Source of the DNA: Neckera pumila
Lineage: Eukaryota; Streptophyta; Bryopsida; Hypnales; Neckeraceae
DNA: 64,000 bases
Direction: 5' to 3'
Assembly (NCBI GenBank): GCA_963969595.1
Contig: OZ018414.1
Coordinates: 23,233,660 to 23,297,659, forward strand
In this document: in pieces, positions 34,905 through 47,399 of the stretch
How the letters are laid out: every line of letters starts with the position of its first letter
Position numbering within the stretch: position 1 is the stretch's first letter
The notes under the pieces: model-generated
What the model was told of the DNA's origin: nothing
Database searches by the model: none
What the model saw: only the letters and a program-made list of their open reading frames with translations
Position numbers and translations under genes: made by a program

Positions 34905-35903
34905 CCCCTAAATGCCTAAGATACCATATTAGTCTAGTTTTAGAATTAAAAAACATCTTCAATCTTGAATAGAAAAATCATAACATTCATCTTCAATGAA
35001 TTTGAAGATGAATGTTATGATTTTTCTATTCAAGATTTTGTGCAAAGTACTTATATTGTAAATTTCACTTTCTAATGTTGAGTGCTCTTGAAAATGAGCC
35101 TCAAATACACTAGACCTTGGAGAAAAAAATCACATTAGAAATTCATTTTAAAATTAAAGTTGTATTGTAGATTTTCAAAAGAATTGTTTATTGCTTGGGG
35201 TTATATATGTTGTATCCTTTAACCTCATATTTTTAAAGTGACCTCAATTTTAGATTTGACTTGTGAAAAAAGGATTGAAATACTTCAAATCCCTTTCATA
35301 CTTTTAACCCTAAATGCCAAAGGCATCAAATTTTTGTGTTAAGAAAACTTTGAAGTTAAATGAAAATTTATCAAATTTTTATTTTTAGCATTTGATATTT
35401 TTGAAAAGTTATTTTTGAAGTCTAGTTTTAGCATCCAAATTTTGATTTTGAAAATGAATGTTTATGATTTTTCTATTCAAGATTTTGTGCAAAGGTGTTC
35501 ATTACAAATTTTGATTTTCTATTGTTGAAGGCTCTTGGAAATGAGCCTCAAATATACACAAAAGATCTTGGAGAAAAAATCACATTAGAAATTCATTTAA
35601 AAAAATTGTAGAGTAGATTTTTAGAAGCAGTAAATTGATTGTGGTCAAACTTATTACATCTTTTAACCTCATATTTTTTTTGGTGACTTTCACAGTTTTA
35701 ACACCCTCATCATCAAACATTATAATCTTTCAATCCATAATCAATATTGTTGTGTTTTCTTTTTCCATGTGATTTCTAGAATGTGTAGTTTGAATTTGTA
35801 TGGTTACAACTCAAAAAATGATGAAACTTATCCCAATGTTGATTTTTTGTTCAATTTAGAGAAAATTCTAAGAAGCCCGAAAAAGGCCTTGGGCATTTAG
35901 TGG
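34905..35903. mobile_element. TTAA-flanked piggyBac-like element, second subfamily
   Basis: TTAA lies at 34901-34904 and 35904-35907. The left end is CCCCTAAATGCC and the right end GGCATTTAGTGG, so the terminal repeats are about 12 bp with one mismatch. The 999-bp interior is unlike copies 1-5. It contains a perfect 36-bp-arm hairpin near its left end and a tandem duplication: about 35010-35290 resembles 35455-35720, and a second left-end-like TTAACCCTAAATGCC sits at 35304. No coding frame is present. Confidence 0.7.
34961..35037. repeat. Perfect hairpin, 36-bp arms, 5-nt loop
   Basis: The left arm at 34961-34996 begins AATCTTGAATAGAAAAATCA and the right arm at 35002-35037 is its exact reverse complement, with loop tgaat. 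One arm (from gaatgttatgatttttctat) is repeated, nearly unchanged, near 35457. It lies inside the TTAA-flanked element at 34905-35903. Confidence 0.9.
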
Positions 35904-36075
35904 TTAAACAGGTTTATTTGGAATTTTGGTGAATTTCTTGTTGCTTCTTAGTATTTCAAAGAAAATCATAGAATTGCAAGATGTATAAGTCTTTCATAAT
36001 AATTATTGATTCATCCAAATAAAAATCCAAATATTAATTCATTTCTTTTGGATGTGGGAATATACAACCTAAGCA

Positions 36076-36260
36076 TCTGCAATGATGCTAGCATGTGAGC
36101 ATTAAATATAGGTATAAGTAGATAAGCTATAACCATTGAAGGAACTTATAACACAAACATCTACAATATAGATATTTATAACGTATCTTTTAATCATGGA
36201 AGGTTTTTATAACCATACACCTATAATATAGGGGTATAGTCTCCTATGCTCATGTGCTCA
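36076..36260. repeat. Foldback MITE-like element, about 185 bp
   Basis: It begins caatgatgctagcatgtgag, as does the element at 33478, and ends near gctcatgtgctcatgatt. The interior has atctacaatatagat and ttataac words that can pair across the centre. This is a shorter, more diverged member of the same family. Confidence 0.5.
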
Positions 36261-36786
36261 TGATTTGAGGCTCACAAAAAACTAATAAAAAATCACCCCT
36301 ATACCTTGTAGGTATGCAATAGAGAAAAAAAATCTCAACTTTGTGAACATAGATCTCACAATTTGTAAAGAATTGAAACTTGAAATTTTTTATACATATT
36401 TGACATAAATATACTTAGGAATAATATCCTATAGTTACAATTTTTATATTTTAAGTCTTTTCCATATCCAAATCTTGACCCAACATGACCATTTTTTTAA
36501 TTTTTTAATTTTTGGGCTCAAATTGCAATAGATTTTCTTGGATTAGAACAAATGACCTACTATTTTGGAAGTGATGAAGTTTTGTCACATTGGTGGGAAT
36601 GCTCATTGCCATGAAACTACACCAAGGACAATATGCATCTTTTCAAATGACTTAAAAGAGCCCTACAGGATGAGAAAGATTTTTTTCATCTAGGTATTAT
36701 GTTTGGTTTTTTAAACACATTTGAAGAGGATGGTATTGAAAGCTCCTACATTGTGGTATTATTAACTTTTTAACACAAGAAATTCC

Positions 36787-38177
36787 TTAACCCTAATAGA
36801 CAAGTATGTTTCAAGTTAAAATTGTTAAAATTGTAAATTTTTAATGTATTGAGAATATACAAGAATTTTATTTAAAAAATTCAAAAAATTACAATTTTAG
36901 TAACTTACTATGCAAATGAGTGGAAAAGTTTTGTAAACTTTATGTGCATAGATTGCAAGATTATAGTATTTGAAGTTAGAATGAAAAACTATTTGTGCAT
37001 TGCACAACAGGGGCAAAAGACTCTTTCATTATGTATTTTTATTAAATTTCCATTCTTTTTCCAAAACTTTAATTTCAATTTTTTCCTAAATGAACCTGAA
37101 ATCTTTATGATTTATAGAGATGACATTCTTAATCTTCAAGGCAAGAGATCCTTTGCTTCCCATGAATCAAGGTTCTTTTTACCATAGACAATCTTAAAAG
37201 CAAACTTGCGCATGAATTATGGGCTACTAAAGCGCAAATTTTTTTATTACATCCACTCTAGAAAAAACTTCTAACCTCCTGAGTGATTGCAAGAAAGACC
37301 GGTCCTATTTCTTATCACATTGAGGGTATCCTTTTTGTCATCTTCTATAATTTTTGAAGCAAAAGTCCAATGAATATGAAATTTTTGTTGGAGATGTCAG
37401 ACTTTATGGTAATCAGATCCCTTATTTCTTAGAAATTAAAAAAAACATTTTATATTTAAAAAACATTTTTGTTAATTTGTCACACGGTGCGGTTTAGGGA
37501 TTTTTACTATGTTAGGAGTACCCAAATTTAATGATTTGGAGCTGAAATTTTCATAGTCTATTTGCATAGTAGGAAGCATATTCTTATCATAAGGAATGTT
37601 AAAATATATTAATTTGTGTCCTCCACATGAGTGCAAACAAAAGTTCTATTGCGCGGAGTTTCTGAACAATGAAGATGGTTCTAAGATCAATTTTTGGTGA
37701 AATCTCATCCCTATGAATTCTTCCCAATTGGCCAATTTTTAGTTTTCTTAAAATTTCTTTTCTTATTTTTTACAAATTAAAATGTAAAATTATAGTGCTT
37801 TTCTATTTTTGACGGATTTTGCACTTTTCTAGTTCTCCTACTTAGAGAATTTTCCTATGCTTTTCCTTCTTAAGGTACCTTTTTTTTAAAGGTTTATATA
37901 CTAAATATATTTTTCACATTTTTAAAAATTGTTTTTCTAATTTTAAAATACTCCCAGAAGGAAAAATGAGTCCTGTACAAACCGCTACGCTTTTTGAATG
38001 GTATTTCTTGCAATGACCCTCCTTGTTCAAGAATGAAATGAGAAACGTGTAATTTTATCTTTGAAAACTTAGTAAATAAAAATCTTACAGTATATAAATA
38101 GTCAATATAATAAAAAGACTCAGAGAAAAGGGAGAATATCCCTCCTAACCAAGGTGTATAGTCCCTTTTAGGATTAT
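36787..38177 (+). mobile_element. Diverged, longer relative of the TTAA family
   Basis: The left end reads TTAACCCTAATAGACAAG and the right end is agtcccttttaggattat, resembling cctttaggggttaa after several changes. Inside, 36905-37020 matches copy 1 at 19140-19255 (a gtgtggaaaaaattt-like stretch, then catagattgcaagat and tttgaagt). It is about 1.4 kb and has lost a clean duplication on the right. It may represent an older copy. Confidence 0.5.
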
Positions 38178-38206
38178 GTTGTCAAATTTTAGATGAACAG
38201 ATTTAA

Positions 38207-39101
38207 CCCCTAAAAGCCCATAGTCCTTTCGAGAGACAAATGGAATTTTAGGTAGGTACCTACAGGCTGAATTTTTGTCATGATTTTCATAATTTTTTGT
38301 GAAGATAGAAAAACTGCTAAGTTTTGTGGGAATATAAATTTTTTTTCAATCAGTGCCCGCAAAAAAAAGTTATGCCCAAATAAGCTCAAAACAGGAGACG
38401 TGGGGCAATAAAAAAAATTTTGCAATTTTTTTTTTCTTATAGATTATATTTTTGTCTATCTGGAAAGCTTTGATTCATTTCATTTGGATTTTTTATGAGA
38501 AAGTTATGGACAATCTTGTTTACTGGGCACTTAGAGCACCTTCCTGAAAAAAATAACTTATAGGATTCATTTCTAAATGCGATTTTTACAATTTAAAAAA
38601 AAAAGTTCCACAAGGTTTAGTTGTTTGGCTAGAATAATTTCATCATTGGGATTAATGCTTTTTAATTCCATATAAAAGATATTAATATTTTAGTTTTCTT
38701 GTCTCTTGTACCTACTTCTACATAACAACTTTTTTAATATTGAAAATTAAGTTTTTTTGGAATTTTTTTTTCCCCTAGATTTTCAACTCAGTTCTCTAAT
38801 AGAAAGATTTAAATCTCAAAACTTTGTCGTGCAAAAAATTTAAGTAAAAAATGTTCAAAGTCTTAAAATCTAGTCCTGCAATGTGCTAAAAAATTTGTTT
38901 TTTTCACTTTAAACGCAAATATCTTGCAATCTATGCAGTCAAAAATTCTGAAATTTTTTCCACACATTCTCATACTACTTAGGTGTAAGATCCTACAGTT
39001 AGATGTGCAAAAAAACATTTTTCAATTATTTTTACTCTTCGCTATAAAAATGACAGTATTGGGTGTTTTTTGGCAGAAAAAAGGCTTTGGGCCTTTAGAA
39101 G
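38207..39101 (-). mobile_element. TTAA-flanked piggyBac-like non-autonomous element, copy 2
   Basis: TTAA flanks it at 38203-38206 and 39102-39105. The left end CCCCTAAAAGCCCATAGTCC and the right end gggcctttagaag are the copy 1 ends in reversed orientation, and the interior aligns throughout with copy 1 on the other strand. Length is 895 bp. No transposase frame is present. Confidence 0.82.
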
Positions 39102-39509
39102 TTAATTCATTCTAATCTCAAAAGAGATTGGAATTCTTTCTTCTTCTTTAGAAAGGATCTCAACCTTGAAAGGGTGAGGCCTATGACCAAGGTAATTGGC
39201 CAAAAATAATCCAATTTTTGAACCTATAGGTGCATCTTTATTTCTATTATTAAAATGGTCACACTTTTATATATTGTGATTAACAATTGAAAGGGGAAAA
39301 TGCATCATTTGGATATTGTACCCCCAAATTATGAGGAATCAAATTGTACGCCACAAAATTTCATTGAAAAGATGTGTAATCTTTCCTTAGGATTGCACAT
39401 ATTTGTATCATATCTAATAATCATTGATCATGGTCCCAACTTAGAACAATTCATATGCAGTGAGGTCAACACCCCAATAAGATAATAGGCTTAGAAATCA
39501 CACAGTCAA

Positions 39510-39622
39510 GCTCTAAAATCGCCCACCCTATTCAAATGTACACTACTTGTACATGTTGCTTTTTCATAGCCTTCAGCAATGTACAAACAGTGTACATTTT
39601 AGGGGGTGGGCAATTTTAAAGC
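39510..39622. repeat. Short foldback with GCCCACCC arms
   Basis: The left side gctctaaaatcgcccaccct and the reverse complement of the right side (ggctttaaaattgcccaccc) match, and pairing continues through aatgtacact...tgtacat. It is a 113-bp hairpin-forming MITE-like unit. A related word, aaatgggcgattttt, lies at 39785. Confidence 0.7.
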
Positions 39623-39921
39623 CCTATGCCACTTCAACTTTAGAATTTCATAACTAACTCCAGAAAGCTCCAAAAAATATGAAACAACTTGGATTAGATG
39701 TCAATTCCTCTTGTGTTTCAAGGAAAATTTATTGAAAATTATTTCAAGAAGCTTCGTCTCCCCAAAGTCCACTGTCAGCTCTTAAATGGGCGATTTTTGG
39801 ACCTGTTACCTTCGGCAAGCTGTTGCAACTACCGATTCCACCTCGAGCATCCTGCTAACATCAGTCTTTCACAATCAATCCTGAGGGCAATAGAGTAGTC
39901 TGTTCCATTAATGTCCACTTA

Positions 39922-40339
39922 GAGCATCCCCACTCCAACTCAACAAGTGGCTCAAACTAGGCAAATGGCCGTGCCCGGCCATAATGAGTGCCCCACGGCA
40001 CGCACGGCGAGGGCCAAAAAATGGCCGGGCACGGCCAAATTTGAAGAGCACCCGGCCAAATGAAGAGTCTTGCTTGCGGCTCGGCATGAGTTATTTTAAC
40101 TTTATTTCCAAGTTTCGAGAGACCTTTTCATTTATTCCCCAAGTTTCGAGAGACCTTTTCATTAATGAATGTCTTTCCCCGAGTAGGCATTCATGAGGTA
40201 GCACTTGGGGGCCGTGTAAACCCGGTTTCCCGTGTTCGTAACCCGTGTTGCCGTGGGGCACATGGGCCGGGCTTGGTCAAATGACACTCTAAGTTCTCCC
40301 TGGCCGTGCCATTTGGCCGTGCCTGGAGTGGGGATGCTC
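39922..40339. mobile_element. Tourist-like MITE (PIF/Harbinger type), 418 bp
   Basis: The ends are GAGCATCCCCACTCC and GGAGTGGGGATGCTC, perfect 15-bp inverted repeats, flanked by TTA at 39919-39921 and TTA at 40340-40342. A 3-bp TTA duplication is the standard PIF/Harbinger signature. The interior is rich in ggccgtgcccggcc-type palindromic words and unusually G+C-rich for this window. No coding sequence. Confidence 0.9.
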
Positions 40340-40674
40340 TTACAACAAAGATGCCTCATCATCACATTAATTAGCACATTTATCAATCATTGCTTGCAAT
40401 TTTGTAACTAAGGTAACTGCACCTTAAATTGTATAGTTAAGCAAGTCAGCTTGATTCAGCATGGGTTTCACTATTATATTGAATTTTTTTTGTGTGGGGT
40501 CCCATTGGTTGTCAAAAGGGGATTCTAGTTCTCTAAGAATGCATTTTTTAGACACTGTGTGAATAAACTACAAATTTCCAAGGTGTTGAGAAAAGGTGTA
40601 TCCAAAAGCAATCATACAGTCATATGAATAGGGGGAGTACATTTTAGGCAAGAATATCCATTGTGCGTTGTTAA

Positions 40675-41580
40675 CCCCTAAAGGACCAAGGCCTTTTTTC
40701 TGCCAAAAATCTCTTAAAACTGTCATTTCTAGAGCAAAGAGTAAAAAAATTTAAAAATTGTTTTTGTTCCACATCTAATTGTAGGATCTTATACCTAACT
40801 AGTATGAGAATGTGTGGAAAAAATTTCAGAATTTTTGACCGAACAGATTGCAAGATATCTGTGTTTGAAGTGAAAAAAACAAGTTTTTCAGCACATTGCG
40901 GGACTATATTTTTTGACTTTGAACATTTTTAACTTAAATTTTTACACTATAGAGTTTTGAGCTTTAAATCTTTCTAGCAGAATATTGAGTTGAGAGTCTA
41001 GGAAAGAAAAACAAATTCAAAAAAACTTAATTTTCATTCTTAAAAAAATTTTTAAGTAGAAGTAGGTACAAGATAGAAGGAAAATCTAAAATATTAATAT
41101 CTTCTGGATGGAATTAAAAGGCACAAATCCCAATAGTGAGATCGTTCTAGCACAAAAACTAAACCATGTGAAACTTATTTTTTTACAAAATTTCAAAAAT
41201 TGCATTCCAAAATGAATCCTACAATTTATTTTTTTCAAGAAGATGTTATAATTGCCCAAAAAACAAGATTGTCCATAACTTTCTCATAAAAAATCCAAAT
41301 GAAATGAATCAAAGCTTTCCAAATAGACAAAAATATAATCTATAAGGAATTTTTTTTTTTTTTTTTAAATTAAATTTTTTGCAAAATTGTTTTGCTACCC
41401 CCTCTCCCCTGTTATGAGCTTATTCCCGGGGATCAATTGAAAAAAAATATAGATTCCCACAAAGCTTATCAGTTTTTTTATATCCAAAAAAGTTTCAAAA
41501 AATCACGACAAAAATTCAGCCCGTAGGTACCTGCCCCAAAATCCCATTTATCCCCCGAAGAGACAATGGTCCTTTAGGGG
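40675..41580 (+). mobile_element. TTAA-flanked piggyBac-like non-autonomous element, copy 3
   Basis: TTAA lies at 40671-40674 and 41581-41584. The left end is CCCCTAAAGGACCAAGGCC and the right end GACAATGGTCCTTTAGGGG; the inner CCCCTAAAGGACCA repeats are perfect over 14 bp. Length is 906 bp, same orientation as copy 1, and easily aligned with it from end to end. This is the best-preserved pair of ends in the window. Confidence 0.9.
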
Positions 41581-41584
41581 TTAA

Positions 41585-44500
41585 GGACCGTGCGATTTTA
41601 GGTGTAGTTACCTTATTTTAGGTGCTAGTTAAGTCCTTGAGAAAGAGAGAACTAAAACTGCCAAGTGAAAGTAGGAAACTTGCAATGAAAGTACAGTTTG
41701 GGTACAACAATTTTACAATTTTTGTAGCCTGTTGAGGTTTGATGAACTTTGGGAGGCCGGTGTATGTTCAGAATTGAACAAAATTTTGAATTGTAAATTG
41801 CATTGGAATCACACTCAAGTCTACTTTATCATCATTGCAAATACACATATGTAATTGAAAATCATACAAAAAGTTTGATGTTTTCTATACACTATCTACC
41901 ATCTAGTGTTGCCACCATTTGTCAAAAATTACAATTAGTATCTAATGGTCCATATTAGAATGAGCCTTCACAATTGCTTTAGAGATACTTGATCACACAC
42001 CACTTGAATTGGTTATATGATTATTTTCTTCTTCTTCACCTAAATGCAAAAAAATTGTGACTATCTTCCAAAGAATCTCTATGAAATGGTAGAGAGTGTA
42101 TAAAAGAAAACCAAATTGTTGTATGGTTTTTAATTATTCATTTTCCACTTGTTATGAAGTTGAGGTGCACTTTGTTGCAATTTCAATGCAATTTGCGGTT
42201 TCAAAATGGAATCATTTTTGAGCATGCTAGAGCTTCTTGAAGTTGATGAACTTTCTACTGAAAACTGACTTGAAAAAATCATAAGATTGCTGTACCCGAC
42301 TGTACAATATGGCTGTCAGCATATATATATAGTTTCCGGTGCAGTGTCTTCTATTTAGAGCATCGCCACGGTATCTCTTCAAGTGGCACGGATACGGGGA
42401 CCTCAAGCGCCCAGGTTGCGTAGCCCGGCCACGCCACAAAATCGAGAGGGCTTTGGCAAATATTGGACGTTGCGCATGCCGCGCTATCTTGTCTACTAGT
42501 CCTTTTGGTACCACGTTTTGCATTGAATGTTCAACAGGGAGGCAAGGAGCGCGGTGTGGAGGCAGAATCAATGAATACGACGTCGAATTTTCTTCCACGT
42601 GGGACGTACTTGACAAGGTGGAATACTGTGCACCGTGGAGCATCCAATTAATGCAGGAGCTGGTCGAGCAGTCAACCCACGCCAAATCCTGCAGGATTAT
42701 GCCTTGGCGCCCCTGTTTGAGGAGTCTGCAATGTTGATGCCTTTAGCCTTTCACCAATCCAGTTCAATAGGGTCTGATGTTTAGAATATAACCATCTAGT
42801 ATACAAGAGTGGTAGCATTGGCAATTTTGAAGTCGGCACATGACATACCATTTTCTTTTCTCTTCAACATTCTTACATGTCCTCATGCGGCAAGATCCTT
42901 CATTATAAATATAGAAGAAGACTATACCCTAAATTGCCCAAATTTTGACACTGCATAGTGAATATCAGATGCTAGTGACTATGATTTCTCATAGTTACTA
43001 GCATCTCCATGACTATACCCCATGTCTGACAAAGCCTATAAAATTCAAGAAACAACATTAATCCATTATTATATAGAACCTAATGCTATTTCAGACCTAG
43101 GTAGCTATTGGTGAGTCAATATTTTCATCCTTTGTACCTCATGCATAAAATGAGAGACAAAATAGGTCACTAAAGCAACATTTGAAATGCAAAGTTGCAT
43201 AATGTCAAAACCTGCGCAGACAAAGTGAAAACCACTACTTCTTTACCTTCAAGAGCTACAAATATGAAGATCACAACCATCAAATTGTTAAAAACTTTTG
43301 AACTCTATAAGATGGCCTGAGCTCTATACAATGAAGAAATAAAGAGCAAGGTATTCAGCTTGTACACATATGGAACCAAGTTCTTGAATTCAATAAATGT
43401 TCAATTTGATAGCAGAAATTGCTATTAGTAAAGAAGATAATATTCAAGTGAAAGACAACATTATACACCTTAAAGTACCAGCCAAATTCCCGAGCTTGGG
43501 GCATTGTCAAAGCCTATTTGCTCAAATGCCAACAAAATATTTATAGATATCAACTGACCTTATCTAGTCAGCATTGATCACAAAGAGATGATAAAAAGAC
43601 TCATGACTAGCGCCGCACATTTCACTTGTGCTTCTTCTTAAAAGGCAATAAAGTTTTAATAAACTTCTGAGACAATTATTTATTTGTGGACAACTAGTTT
43701 TTAGTTATCACCTCACTGACTCACAAATACTATGAAACGACTCAGAAGATCCTTTCAATCTCATTCTAAGATATTAAAAGATTTTGACTCAAACCCTAAT
43801 TTGAAATAGAGTATACAATGACGTGAGTGAGGTGAGGTGGAAATAGACACATCACAATTACAAGTTTCAGTGTCCAAAAACTACATCAACACATTGGTCT
43901 TTTGCAGTCGCCAATGCAAATCAAATCCTGTTTCTTCAAAATCCTGTTCTTGCTTGAATTTAAACTTTATAAAATATGCACAAGGTCAAAATAGGCCAGG
44001 CAAAAGGGCTCACCAGAAACAGAGAGACTTTGTGATGGTATCCGATTTTGTCATTGCGCAGCACAAGCCCAACCAAGCAAGCCTCTATCCACGCCGCCTT
44101 CTGCTCAATTCAATTGCAAGCTCCAACTCCCGACAACAATAGAATAATATACTATATGAGAAGGCTTTTGCAGGTGCGACGTTGTCGTTCAGTAATCGCT
44201 GTCGCAGCTTCACTGTGCACCATGGCTGTTGATGGTTTAGGTTTATGGTAAAACTCTGACCTATCTCTGGAGAGAAGGTTTAAGGAAATGGAGAAGGACA
44301 TGTGTTAGAACTTTTGTGACCCATTCTAGCCATCCCTTATACTCATTGAACGAGTTGGATTCATTCTAAGTACTCCTACTCCCTGTTATTTTTTTATTTT
44401 ATTTCCCAAACATCTTACTATTGTGCCTAATGTTTTTGCCACAATATAATAAAATATAATTAAAGGTAATATTTTAATAATATTTTAATATTATAATATT

Positions 44501-44802
44501 ACATCTTTTTCGGCATGAGTTAAAACGCCATGAAACAAAGTCCGTTCACCGCTAGTTTCTTGTAGTGTGAGAAGTTGCATTCTAAATTCGATGAATAGAA
44601 AGCTTTACAAAAAGGAGTGCAAAGGATTTGTTTTGTGGCGTTTGTGAAAGTTATGGTGTATCCCAAATTTTTAAATGAGCACTCTGAAATCTCTTCACTT
44701 CCAATAAGTAGAAAATGAAATCATTTCATAACATTCTCATTAAATTATGCTCTTTCAAAAAATTCACAATTACCCTACGTAATTAGTTAAACATTCAGTA
44801 AT
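41585..44802. other. Gene-free stretch with a G+C-richer island and small hairpin
   Basis: A G+C-richer island at 42345-42740 has overlapping frames of up to 152 codons on both strands, none recognisable. It may be a gene relic or the inside of a MITE, since it begins tagagcatcgcca like the Tourist ends. A near-perfect hairpin with about 17-bp arms (gatgctagtgactatga and its mirror) lies at 42971-43008. Frames near 43837-44251 are unrecognised. I see nothing else. Confidence 0.4.
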
Positions 44803-45227
44803 AGAGTTATTTGTAAAGTCCCCCCCAATTTGGAGGGGACTTTTTCACAAGCTTCCTCCAACGGAGTAAAAACGCAAAGTCAGTTGGAGTTTTAAAACTC
44901 TAGCCAACAGATGGGGAGTTCTGCGATACTCGGGGATATACCCGGCGATGTCATCTCCCTCCCCCGAGGGTTGGCAAAGCGCCTGACGCGTCTTGCTCGC
45001 AACTTCGCTTGCATCAGACCTTTCTCTCGCAAATGTGTTGCTCCAGGGCCTAGACGCACATCAATTTAGGGTCCTCATGATTGCTGCAGTGAATGTAGTG
45101 GGTTTCAAAACGTGATTTTGATCATTCTTAGGTTTGGGTAAAATTGGTTTCTTGTTATTGGTGTTCAGTGTGATTATCCACTTTCGATGAATTCTGGTGG
45201 TCGTTAGGGTGATCTATTAGGGCGGAG

Positions 45228-46430
45228 ATGGATAGCAGCACATCAGAGTCGTCCTCCTCATCAAGGTGTGATGAAGAGCAGGCTATGCTTGTCATTCAAT
45301 TAGCAATGCAGAGCACGACGGAGCTCCTTCATACAAACAAACTGGAGGAAGGTGGGCAGGAGTCAGTAAACCCCAACAAAGGTGTTCGTGATGTGCTAGG
45401 ATCCTTGATGTCTACTGCAGCTCTGTTTAAGGTTCTAACAAACTTCTCCATTTCTGAATTTGCGGAATTGTGCCAATTGGTTTGTCCAACAATTGTAGAC
45501 CATGCATGATCTATAGGTACTGTTTGCATCGTATCAAGGCATCCGTCTAAGCTGAGTCTGGAACAACGATTGCTTAGCTTCTTGTTGTATATGAAGCACG
45601 ATCCTATTACAGCCTTGCCAAGTTTCCTCTAGAATTGGTCAAAGTCCTCAATTATAAGTGATCAAGTTTTTATTGCTAGTTGTGTGAGTTGGGCTTTGAG
45701 GGATGAAATCAAATGGCCTGACGTTATGAAGAGGCAGGCCTTAGCTTCTATGGTGCCTGGATTTCCAGGGTGTATTGGGATTATTGATGGTACCGTGGTC
45801 AAGATTTGTAGGCCATGGGAAAATCTAGATCATAGCAAGTGGTTCAACGGTTGCAAGAAAATGTACTGCATGAACAACGTTGTCATTGTGGATCACCATG
45901 GTTTGTTCATCTATATACACTCTACCTACCCCGGGTCATTTCACGATGTGAGCTGCCTACGGGCATCACAGCTACACGGAACATGGCGTGAGCATTTTGC
46001 TCATAACAACGTCAACCAATATTTTGAGTACGTGCTTGGGGACTCAAGGTATGTTGGTACGGAAATGTTTATTATGAGACAGATTCAAGGCCATGAGATG
46101 GATGAGGGGATCTCACAAGAAGTAATAAACGCTTGGAACAAGATGCGTGCAAGCTATTGCATTCAGGTAGAGTGGGGTATTAGAGGTTTGAAGCAAAAGT
46201 GGCAAAGGTTGATGAAACGATTTGACAACCAAAGACCACGATTCTGTCATTTTTTTGAGGTTGCTGTAAAGTTAACTAACTTCCTTCATTGTTGTTGCAT
46301 GAACTTCGATATTGTTGTTCCAGATGAGCAAGAAGAAAACGAGGAGCACTTTGGTGGGGTGCAGATTTCTAACCATTGTAGCATTAATTGTTGTCACTGC
46401 TTCGGGTTTAGGGTTTGCTTTTTTTTATGA
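45228..46430 (+). pseudogene. PIF/Harbinger DDE transposase with two premature stops
   Basis: A single frame of 400 codons is interrupted only by TGA at 45507-45509 and TAG at 45630-45632, with no shift of frame. It matches the HARBI1/PIF-type DDE_Tnp_4 family. First catalytic Asp: GCIGIIDGTVVKI. Then YPGSFHDVSCLRAS. Second Asp: VLGDSRYVG. Catalytic Glu: VEWGIRGLKQKW. Upstream, LSLEQRLLSFLLYMKHD and NWSKSS are family-typical. The two stops fall where relatives commonly have Arg and Trp, so each is one transition away from a sense codon. From the ATG at 45684, 248 codons with all three catalytic residues are open. The protein would bind the element ends and cut with the help of the Myb-like partner. 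As it stands this copy probably depends on a transposase supplied from elsewhere. Confidence 0.92.
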
Positions 46431-46583
46431 TTTCAATCTAAGCTGCTAATGAGGGCAGCTGCGGGTCATTACACTTTCACATGCTGATTTAGCTAGGTTT
46501 AGTTCTTAGCTTCAACAGCTACAACTCAAGTTTTCGAAGCTACAGACTTCAAAGTCTAGCTTTTTTTTATCAGAATTCATTAC

Positions 46584-47097
<514 letters not shown>

Positions 47098-47114
47098 GAA
47101 CACACTCCTACCGA

Positions 47115-47379
47115 GAATACACTCCTACCGAGACTCACATTGTGCTTCATAAGACGCATGCGTGCATCTCTGGGCCTACACTGCTTGTTCTTGTAACCCT
47201 ACGATGTTCTCATTGTTCGGATTTGGATGCTCTGTCAGATACCGCTGGATAAGATCTTTGGCCTCTTCATGAGTAAAATGAAAGAGAATGTGAACTTTGT
47301 CAATATACCGCAAGTACAGGCAGATAGGATGACAAGTCTCCACCTTAACATGCCAGAAAGGGATGAATTCATTTGGCAT
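47115..47379 (-). pseudogene. PRP8 fragment B (middle region), pseudogene
   Basis: The minus strand reads [20 protein letters not shown], then [20 protein letters not shown] and [18 protein letters not shown] one-base insertion (gtagggttac) shifts the frame, and the next frame continues with [20 protein letters not shown]. This is the plant PRP8 segment that contains MPNEF and RYLTEHPDPNNEN. After GRSVF the sequence passes, across a duplicated 13-bp tcggtaggagtgt unit, into fragment C. The fusion removes roughly 500 residues of the normal protein. Upstream of the MPNEF Met the match ends abruptly. Confidence 0.93.
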
Positions 47380-47399
47380 CTCCAGGGTTCATAGACACC

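Noticed and set aside
36787..38177. A clean TTAA duplication around the longer diverged copy
   Set aside because: The right boundary reads ggattat, not ggggttaa, so I list it only as a diverged relative.
42227..42737. 152- and 132-codon frames on opposite strands
   Set aside because: They overlap each other in a G+C-richer island and neither shows motifs; the low stop density is explained by base composition.
45507..45632. Reading the two transposase stops as the inside of an intron
   Set aside because: The sequence between the stops keeps family-typical residues (EQRLLSFLLYMKHD) in the same frame, so it is exon; the stops are mutations.
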